The notes beneath the pieces are model-generated. The model saw only the letters and a program-made list of their open reading frames with translations. It did not search any database and was not told the DNA's origin. Below are positions 9,279 through 14,641 of a stretch of 23,684 nucleotides of DNA, piece by piece. Positions within the stretch are counted from its first letter, which is position 1, and each line of letters opens with the position of its first letter. The translations under genes were made by a program, and so were the position numbers. Source of the stretch: Flavobacteriaceae bacterium (GTDB lineage: Bacteria; Bacteroidota; Bacteroidia; Flavobacteriales; Flavobacteriaceae); contig PACY01000013.1 in NCBI GenBank assembly GCA_002700405.1, positions 35,578 to 59,261 on the forward strand, in the 5' to 3' direction.

Positions 9279-9850
9279 TTTAAAGTCTCTTTAATAATAC
9301 TTTCAACTGAAATATCTGGGGTTTCTACTACAATTTTGTCCACCAGTCTTTCAGATGACTTTTTATTAATTCCTAAGACTTCTAATGCAGATAACGCTTC
9401 TTCTCTATTAGTATTGTTCACAGAAGCAAATCCTTCGTCTAAATCATAGACCTTTAAAATTTTATCACGAAGATCTATAATTACTCTTTGAGCAGTTTTT
9501 GAGCCAATTCCCTTAACGGATTGAATTAATGAGACGTTTTCTCTTGAAATAGCTTCAATGATTTGATCCGGAGAAATAGATGACAACATAGTTCTAGCAA
9601 TACTTGAGCCAATACCATTAACAGAAATTAAGAGCCTAAAAATTTCTCTTTCTTTTATTGTAAAGAAACCATAAAGAGTGTGTGAGTCTTCTTTAATTTG
9701 AAGATGTGTAAATAGCTTTAAATTTTCATTATCTGGAATTTGAGAAAAAGTATGTAAGGAAATATTTATTAAGTAGCCTATTCCATTGCATTCAATTATC
9801 ACACTTGTCGGGGCTTTTTCAACTAGTCTTCCTTTTACATGAGTTATCAT
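9269..9850 (-). CDS. ruvA: Holliday junction branch migration protein RuvA
   Basis: RuvA binds four-way DNA junctions as a tetramer and loads the RuvB motor during recombination repair. The 193-residue length is usual. An N-terminal OB-fold domain spans about 1-63, with typical GYLINI and HTLYGFF segments. Two helix-hairpin-helix motifs follow, VNGIGSSIA at 77-85 and VKGIGSKTA at 112-120, then the QRVIIDLRDK helix. The C-terminal RuvB-binding domain (about 150-193) follows a flexible linker. The start is ATG at 9850. The partner gene ruvB lies upstream on the same strand with queG between them, and sprA follows after 5 bases. Confidence 0.96.
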   Translation of the reverse strand: MITHVKGRLVEKAPTSVIIECNGIGYLINISLHTFSQIPDNENLKLFTHLQIKEDSHTLYGFFTIKEREIFRLLISVNGIGSSIARTMLSSISPDQIIEAISRENVSLIQSVKGIGSKTAQRVIIDLRDKILKVYDLDEGFASVNNTNREEALSALEVLGINKKSSERLVDKIVVETPDISVESIIKETLKNL

Positions 9851-9868
9851 AAGAGTAATTTACAAATT

Positions 9869-9876
9869 CAAATTTA
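9869..9876 (-). promoter_or_regulatory. Possible -7 box upstream of ruvA
   Basis: TAAATTTG on the minus strand matches the TAnnTTTG consensus and lies 18 bases before the ruvA ATG, in the 66-base gap after queG. No convincing TTTG/TTG box was found at the expected distance upstream, so this is a tentative internal promoter for the ruvA-sprA-gcvH run. Confidence 0.35.
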
Positions 9877-9916
9877 CTAAAATTATGTACACATTGATTA
9901 AATAAGAATATATATG

Positions 9917-10843
9917 TTAATCAGATTTAATGTAATTCAAATTTCTTTTTAAACCATTATAGCCCGCTCTTTTTAATGGGGAGTTTTTAAAAACCCTATT
10001 GAAGGTTTCTTCAGTAATCTCTTTCCATTGATTTTCGCTCAAATCCATTTTGTGGGAGCTAAGATTAAACAAAGGCTCTTTATGTGGTTTAGAAAATTTA
10101 TTCCACGGGCAAACATCCTGACATATATCACATCCAAATATCCAATCATTAAATTTGCCTTTAAATTCATTAGGAATATTCTCTTTTAATTCAATTGTAA
10201 AATATGAAATACACTTACTCCCATCAACCACATATGGTTCTACTATTGCCTCTGTAGGACATGAGTCTATACATGCTCTACACTCTCCGCAATGATCAGT
10301 CTCAATTGTATCATAATCAAGATCTAAATCAATTATTAGCTCTGCTAAAAAATAATATGAGCCTACTTGCTTTGTAATTAAATTGGAATTTTTTCCAACC
10401 CAGCCTATACCTCCTTTTGATGCCCATGCTTTTTCTAAAATAGGCGCTGAATCAACAAAAACTCTTCCGTAGACCTCACCTACTTCTTCTTTTATGTATG
10501 ACAATAATTGTTTTAATTTTTCTTTTATAACATAGTGGTAATCTTTGCCATAAGCATATTTAGAAATTTTTGGAACACCTTCTTTTTGAAAATTATTTGG
10601 GTAATAATTATATGCAAGTGAAACTATACTTTTAGCTCCTTCTACAAGCTTTGTGGGATCTAGTCGTTTATCAAAATAATTTTCCATGTATTTCATTTCT
10701 CCATGCATGTTAGACTTTAACCACTTTTCTAATCTTGGAGCTTCATCCTCTAAAAATTCCGCTTTGCTTATTCCACAAGAGATAAAGCCTAATCTTTTGG
10801 CTTCATTTTTTATTAATTCTGTATAATGATTTTTATTTTTCAA
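9917..10843 (-). CDS. queG: Epoxyqueuosine reductase QueG
   Basis: QueG carries out the last step of queuosine synthesis in tRNA, reducing epoxyqueuosine with a cobalamin cofactor and two [4Fe-4S] clusters. The 308 residues match the family. Seen here: the N-terminal QueG domain, the proposed general-acid Asp131 in VDSAP, the KGGIGWVGKN cobalamin-domain segment at about 143-152, cysteines C185, C188, C191 and C195, then C211 and C238, C241 and C245 in CDICQDVCPWN. The start is TTG at 10843: an in-frame TAG directly precedes it, and the next in-frame Met (46) would delete conserved N-terminal sequence, so TTG is well supported. It follows ruvB by 19 bases and is probably co-transcribed with it. 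Confidence 0.95.
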   Translation of the reverse strand: MKNKNHYTELIKNEAKRLGFISCGISKAEFLEDEAPRLEKWLKSNMHGEMKYMENYFDKRLDPTKLVEGAKSIVSLAYNYYPNNFQKEGVPKISKYAYGKDYHYVIKEKLKQLLSYIKEEVGEVYGRVFVDSAPILEKAWASKGGIGWVGKNSNLITKQVGSYYFLAELIIDLDLDYDTIETDHCGECRACIDSCPTEAIVEPYVVDGSKCISYFTIELKENIPNEFKGKFNDWIFGCDICQDVCPWNKFSKPHKEPLFNLSSHKMDLSENQWKEITEETFNRVFKNSPLKRAGYNGLKRNLNYIKSD

Positions 10844-10862
10844 CTATTGAAAAATTAGGTTT

Positions 10863-11885
10863 TTAGAATAATCCTTTTTGACCAGTTTTTGGAGTTTTAC
10901 CTAAATGCTTATATCCCAATTCTGTCACTTGACGTCCTCTAGGTGTTCTCATTATAAAGCCTTGCTGAATCAAAAAAGGTTCATAAACTTCCTCAATAGT
11001 CTCAGAATTTTCACCTACAGCAGTAGCTAAAGTAGTAATTCCTACAGGGCCTCCTCCAAATTTTTCTATAATGGTAGTTAGGATTTTGTTATCCATTTCA
11101 TCAAGACCATTAATATCAACATTAAGAGCCTTTAAACTACTTTTAGTTATGGCAATATCAATAGCTCCGTCCCCTTTAATTTGGGCAAAATCTCTTACTC
11201 TTCTAAGCAAAGAATTAGCAATTCTTGGAGTACCTCTACTTCTCCCTGCAATTTCTATTGCCGCTTCCATTGAAATTTTTACATTCAAAATTTTTGCACT
11301 CCTTTCAATTATACCAGATAACAGTTCTGCAGAATAGTACTCAAGTCTATTGCTAATTCCAAATCTAGCTCGCATTGGAGCAGTTAATAATCCTGATCTT
11401 GTCGTCGCTCCAACTAGAGTAAAAGGATTTAAATTAAGTTCTACAGATCTTGCATTTGGACCAGACTCTATCATAATATCAATCTTATAATCTTCCATAG
11501 CAGAATATAAATATTCTTCAACTACTGGACTTAACCTATGAATTTCATCAATAAATAAAACATCTCTTTCTTCAAGATTAGTTAATAGTCCTGCTAAATC
11601 AGCTGGCTTATCTAAAACAGGACCTGATGTTACTTTAACTGCTACTTCAAGTTCATGCGCTAAAATATGGGCTAGAGTAGTTTTTCCAAGTCCTGGAGGG
11701 CCGTGAAATAAAGTATGATCTAGTGCATCACCTCTTTGATTTGAGGCTTGAACAAAAATTTTCAAATTTTCAATAACTTGATCCTGACCGCTAAAATCAT
11801 CAAAAGAACTAGGTCTTAAATTATTTTCAAATTCCTTCTCTTCAGTAGACAGATTGATAGGGGAAGGATCTAAATTTTCATTCAT
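10863..11885 (-). CDS. ruvB: Holliday junction branch migration ATPase RuvB
   Basis: A hexameric AAA+ motor that drives branch migration of Holliday junctions with RuvA. The 340-residue length is normal. Visible parts: the RPSSFDDFSGQ lead-in (24-34), Walker A GPPGLGKTT (62-70), Walker B with D113-E114 in FIDEIHR, sensor 1 around LVGATTRSG, the arginine finger in MRARFG, and the C-terminal winged-helix domain with GGGPVG and TPRGRQVT. The start is ATG at 11885. It is the first gene of the minus-strand run ruvB-queG-ruvA-sprA-gcvH and diverges from the plus-strand UV island across a 129-base gap. A TAnnTTTG box sits only 4 bases upstream of the ATG. Confidence 0.97.
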   Translation of the reverse strand: MNENLDPSPINLSTEEKEFENNLRPSSFDDFSGQDQVIENLKIFVQASNQRGDALDHTLFHGPPGLGKTTLAHILAHELEVAVKVTSGPVLDKPADLAGLLTNLEERDVLFIDEIHRLSPVVEEYLYSAMEDYKIDIMIESGPNARSVELNLNPFTLVGATTRSGLLTAPMRARFGISNRLEYYSAELLSGIIERSAKILNVKISMEAAIEIAGRSRGTPRIANSLLRRVRDFAQIKGDGAIDIAITKSSLKALNVDINGLDEMDNKILTTIIEKFGGGPVGITTLATAVGENSETIEEVYEPFLIQQGFIMRTPRGRQVTELGYKHLGKTPKTGQKGLF

Positions 11886-11889
11886 AAAA

Positions 11890-11897
11890 CAAATATA
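11890..11897 (-). promoter_or_regulatory. Probable -7 box of ruvB
   Basis: TATATTTG on the minus strand is an exact TAnnTTTG match ending 4 bases before the ruvB ATG (11885). With a start point 5-7 bases downstream of the box, the transcript would begin at or within about two bases of the ATG, giving a leaderless mRNA. No clear -33 TTTG is seen, so confidence is moderate. Confidence 0.45.
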
Positions 11898-11964
11898 AAG
11901 AAAAAGAGATTGTAAAAATTATTCTTTAACAGATGGAATATATTTTAGTTTTTTTATTGCTTAT

Positions 11965-11982
11965 ATAATATTCCGATATTAT
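11965..11982. repeat. Inverted repeat with TCCG loop upstream of the UV island
   Basis: ATAATAT (11965-11971) and ATATTAT (11976-11982) are perfect arms around TCCG, followed on the plus strand by a short T run. No plus-strand gene precedes it, so a terminator role is unlikely. It may be an operator or a hairpin in the leader of the plus-strand operon. Confidence 0.4.
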
Positions 11983-11997
11983 TTTTACAGATCTATT

Positions 11998-12015
11998 ATT
12001 TTATTATAATAAAAT
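11998..12015. repeat. 18-base perfect palindrome at the start of the SRPBCC gene
   Basis: ATTTTATTATAATAAAAT is its own reverse complement, and its last base is the first base of the TTG start codon at 12015. Such placement would suit a repressor operator or an element masking translation start. It contains only A and T, so chance occurrence in this composition is plausible. Confidence 0.4.
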
Positions 12016-12536
12016 TGATTAATACAGAAAAAAGATGGGGTATTAAATTAAAAAAAGAGATTTTTTCTGATGTTAATGAACTCTGGAAAATAATTTCTAC
12101 ACCTGGGCATCTTGAAAAAATACATCCATATTGTAAATCAAATTATACAATAAAATGGTCAGGTAAAAACTCCATTGATATTCTTATATATTTAAATGGA
12201 ATGAGATATGTCCGTGAGTTTAAAAGCTGGAATCCAAAAAAAGGATTTTCTCTCGTTATAGGTGAGGAAAATAAAGAGAAATCCTATGTAGAATGGGAGA
12301 TTTCAAATGCAAATAATAAAACTTATTTAGCAATAACTGTTTATCCATATTTTATGAAGAATTATAATAAATTAATTTCTTTATTACCATACCAAATATT
12401 TATCAAACCCAATCTAATAAAATATTTAAATAATGTTATTGATGGAATTAATTGGCATATAAAAAATAAAGTAAAAGTCCCTAACAATAACTTTGGTAAA
12501 CATAAATGGTTTTCTGATGAAAAAAGAGTATTTTAA
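12015..12536 (+). CDS. SRPBCC (START/polyketide cyclase-like) fold protein, function unknown
   Basis: A soluble 173-residue protein with no signal peptide or clear membrane helix. The N-terminal pattern, a strand (IKLKKEIFSDV) followed by LWKIISTPGHLEKIHPYC, resembles SRPBCC-fold proteins, which bind hydrophobic ligands in a helix-grip cavity. Alternating strands follow (ILIYLNGMRYVREFKSW, FSLVIGEE, SYVEWEIS, TYLAITVYPY) and a C-terminal helix at about 145-155. The start is TTG at 12015; no ATG occurs before residue 63, which would remove the first strands, so TTG (or a rarer codon just upstream) is likely. It is the first gene of a plus-strand run with the next gene 4 bases after its stop. 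The ligand is unknown. SRPBCC genes near photolyase-type repair genes are, from memory, common in marine Bacteroidota. Confidence 0.65.
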   Translation: MINTEKRWGIKLKKEIFSDVNELWKIISTPGHLEKIHPYCKSNYTIKWSGKNSIDILIYLNGMRYVREFKSWNPKKGFSLVIGEENKEKSYVEWEISNANNKTYLAITVYPYFMKNYNKLISLLPYQIFIKPNLIKYLNNVIDGINWHIKNKVKVPNNNFGKHKWFSDEKRVF

Positions 12537-12540
12537 TAAA

Positions 12541-13062
12541 ATGGGTGCTAAAAAATATTCTGCTAAAATTATTGTAAATGATAAGATGCAGTCAAATTAT
12601 ATATACTATATTAAAGAAGAAATGGGAAAGAATTTTGATGTCGAATTCAAGCCAGAGCTAACTCCAAAAAAAATGCTTGAACTTGGTGTATTTGGAGGAA
12701 AATATATTACAGATTGTGAAAATGAATTTCCAAACTCATGGTTTAAAAATGCAAAAATATCTCCAAAATATAAAGATATTAATTTAAACTATTTTAAAGT
12801 TGATGCTTCTCTTCCATTATCAACTTGGAAAGATAAAGGGTGGTTATTTGAAGATGATCCTAGAGGTTGGTTTCAATGGTACTGTAGATATTATATGGGA
12901 AGAAGAATAGAAAATGAGGATATTAGACAAATTAAACGATGGAAAGCAATGGTCAGACATATTGGTGCAATAAAAAAATTTTGTAGACCTAAAGATTTAG
13001 CCTGTAGAAAAAAACAAAGACAAGCGCTATTACATTGGGGTTATGATTCAAGGTTGATATAA
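12541..13062 (+). CDS. Conserved protein of unknown function in the UV island
   Basis: I cannot name this 173-residue protein. The ATG at 12541 is chosen because it lies 4 bases after the upstream stop; in-frame upstream starts (12493, 12517) would overlap the SRPBCC gene. There is no signal peptide or membrane helix. The N-terminal half is Lys-rich (LGVFGGKYITDCENEFP at about 48-64). The C-terminal half is dense in aromatic and basic residues: DPRGWFQWYCRYYMGRR (106-122), DIRQIKRW (127-134), MVRHIGAIKKFCRPKDLACR (137-156) and RQALLHWGYD (160-169). Paired Cys (148, 155) with many Arg, Lys and Trp suggest nucleic-acid or cofactor contact, but that is inference. I recall unannotated proteins with this kind of C-terminal pattern in other bacteria and eukaryotes. 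It precedes uvsE by 4 bases, so a DNA-repair or light-stress role is possible. Confidence 0.75.
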   Translation: MGAKKYSAKIIVNDKMQSNYIYYIKEEMGKNFDVEFKPELTPKKMLELGVFGGKYITDCENEFPNSWFKNAKISPKYKDINLNYFKVDASLPLSTWKDKGWLFEDDPRGWFQWYCRYYMGRRIENEDIRQIKRWKAMVRHIGAIKKFCRPKDLACRKKQRQALLHWGYDSRLI

Positions 13063-13066
13063 AAAT

Positions 13067-13963
13067 ATGAATTTAGGTTATGCATGTATTAATATGGGGT
13101 TATCCAGAGACACCCCAAGAATAACTACTAATCGCGGCATGATTAAAAAAACTTTTTTAGAAAAAGGAATTGAATATGCCGGAAAATTAGCTTTAGAAAA
13201 TTCAACAGATTTAATCAAAATTCTAGAGTGGAATGTTAAAAATAAAATAAAGTTTTTTAGAATATCATCTGACGTCTTTCCATGGGCTTCAGAATATAAA
13301 ATACAGGATTTACCTGAATATAATACTATTAAAAAAAAATTGGGTGAATGTGGAAATTATGCTAAACAAAATGGGATAAGATTAACAGCGCATCCTGGCC
13401 CCTTTAATGTTTTGGTTTCTCCAAACGAAAAAGTAGTAAATAATACTATTATTGATCTTAATATACACGGAGAGTTTTTTGATCTTATGGATTTAAAAAG
13501 ATCTACATATAATAAAATTAATATTCATTGTAATGGGGTTTACGGAGATAAAATTTCTGCAATGGATAGGTTTTGTAGAAATTTTAAAAACCTTTCTAAC
13601 TCTGTCAAAAGTAGATTGACTGTTGAAAATGATGACAAAGAGACAATGTACTCTGTTAAAGATCTAATGTATATTCATAATAAAATTGGAATTCCTATAG
13701 TTTTTGACTATCATCATCATAAATTTTGTTCAGGAGGGTTAAGCGAAAAAGATGCTCTAAAATTAGCATATAGTACATGGCCAAAAAATATAAAACCAAT
13801 TGTTCACTATTCTGAATCAAAAGCTGTACATGAAAAAAATAATAAAATTAGACCTCAAGCACACTCAGATTATATAAAAAAACTTCCAGACACATATGGT
13901 TGCGATGTTGATATAATGGTAGAAAGTAAAGCCAAAGAACTGGCTATTCTACCATTTATCTAA
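13067..13963 (+). CDS. uvsE: UV damage DNA endonuclease UvsE/UVDE
   Basis: UVDE nicks DNA immediately 5' of cyclobutane dimers, 6-4 photoproducts and some abasic sites, starting an alternative excision repair path. It is a TIM-barrel metalloenzyme. The 298 residues begin LGYACINMGLSRDTPRIT, typical of the family, with the probing Tyr5. Candidate metal ligands, matched by spacing to the Thermus enzyme as I remember it, are H109 (AHPG), H154 (NIHCNGVYGDK), E187 (VENDD), D214 and H217 (FDYHHH), H247 (HYSES), H266 (AHSDYI) and E286 (DIMVESK). Two positions differ from the studied enzyme: Pro112 where a Gln probes the lesion, and Ile245 where a modified Lys sits. It is the last gene of the three-gene plus-strand run and ends 13 bases from the convergent SDR gene. 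Confidence 0.93.
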   Translation: MNLGYACINMGLSRDTPRITTNRGMIKKTFLEKGIEYAGKLALENSTDLIKILEWNVKNKIKFFRISSDVFPWASEYKIQDLPEYNTIKKKLGECGNYAKQNGIRLTAHPGPFNVLVSPNEKVVNNTIIDLNIHGEFFDLMDLKRSTYNKINIHCNGVYGDKISAMDRFCRNFKNLSNSVKSRLTVENDDKETMYSVKDLMYIHNKIGIPIVFDYHHHKFCSGGLSEKDALKLAYSTWPKNIKPIVHYSESKAVHEKNNKIRPQAHSDYIKKLPDTYGCDVDIMVESKAKELAILPFI

Positions 13964-13976
13964 AGTTATTTATTTA

Positions 13977-14618
13977 CTATCTAATTTTTGAAAGACCTCC
14001 GTCAATATTTATAGTTTGTGCAGTAATCCAATTAGATTTTTCAGAAAGAAGAAAGGAAATTGCATTTGAAATATCATCTGTTTTACCAAATCTATTTAAT
14101 GGATGTTTTTTACTAATAGTTTCGCGCTTCAAGTCTGAATTAATTAATCTGCCGGATAATTTTGTTTCTACTAATGATGGTGCAATACAATTAACTCTTA
14201 TTTTTGGAGCCCATTCAGCAGCTAAACTTCTTGTTAATCCTTCGATTGCAGCCTTACACATAGATATAGAACTATGAAAAGGCATTCCATAATTAGCTGC
14301 AATTGAACTAATTAAAACAATAGAAGAATTCTCATTAAATGACTTTTGATAAAATTTTAAAATATTTATTAATCCAAGGACATTAATATTATAATCATCT
14401 TCAAAATGAGTAATCTTTAAATTAGAAAACGGTTTTAAATTGATTGATCCAGGGAAATATACCATTCCATCTATGTTATCAATCTCAGGGAAAGTTGAAG
14501 GATCTAAAATATTAAAATCTGATTCTGATGAGGTCAATGTAATAAAGGAAAAACTTGAATCCAAAATCAACGAGCTAGCTATGTCACTTCCAGAACCAAC
14601 TAGTAATATATTTTTCAT
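13977..14618 (-). CDS. SDR-family oxidoreductase-like protein lacking the catalytic tyrosine
   Basis: A short-chain dehydrogenase/reductase-like Rossmann protein of 213 residues (classical members are about 250). Seen: the N-terminal nucleotide loop VGSGSDIA (7-14), Ser105 in LISSIAANYG at the catalytic Ser position, Lys122, and the RVNCIAPSLVETKL segment with a C-terminal NIDGGLSKIR end. The YxxxK tyrosine is replaced by Ile118 (codon ATA at 14267-14265, three changes from TAT). From memory, a subgroup often found near photolyases also lacks this Tyr, so it is probably a natural subfamily with altered chemistry or a non-enzymatic role. The start is ATG at 14618. It lies 23 bases after coxA on the same strand, so it may be read from the respiratory operon, yet convergent position and family link it to the UV island. 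Confidence 0.8.
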   Translation of the reverse strand: MKNILLVGSGSDIASSLILDSSFSFITLTSSESDFNILDPSTFPEIDNIDGMVYFPGSINLKPFSNLKITHFEDDYNINVLGLINILKFYQKSFNENSSIVLISSIAANYGMPFHSSISMCKAAIEGLTRSLAAEWAPKIRVNCIAPSLVETKLSGRLINSDLKRETISKKHPLNRFGKTDDISNAISFLLSEKSNWITAQTINIDGGLSKIR

Positions 14619-14641
14619 AAATATTATAATTTATCCATGTT

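Larger units (their letters stand above)
11886..12014. promoter_or_regulatory. Divergent intergenic region between ruvB and the SRPBCC-uvsE operon
   Basis: This 129-base, very AT-rich gap must hold the promoters for ruvB leftwards and the plus-strand operon rightwards. It contains a minus-strand -7 box near ruvB, a 7-base inverted repeat with TCCG loop (11965-11982) and an 18-base AT-only palindrome ending at the first base of the downstream TTG start (11998-12015). No exact TAnnTTTG box was found on the plus strand, so the operon's promoter is unassigned. Confidence 0.6.

Noticed and set aside
12493..12540. Longer N-terminus for the unknown protein
   Set aside because: It would overlap the SRPBCC gene; the ATG at 12541 lies just after that gene's stop and fits the spacing of the run.
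13964..13976. Search for a bidirectional terminator between uvsE and the SDR gene
   Set aside because: Only 13 bases separate the stops and no stem-loop with flanking T run was seen.
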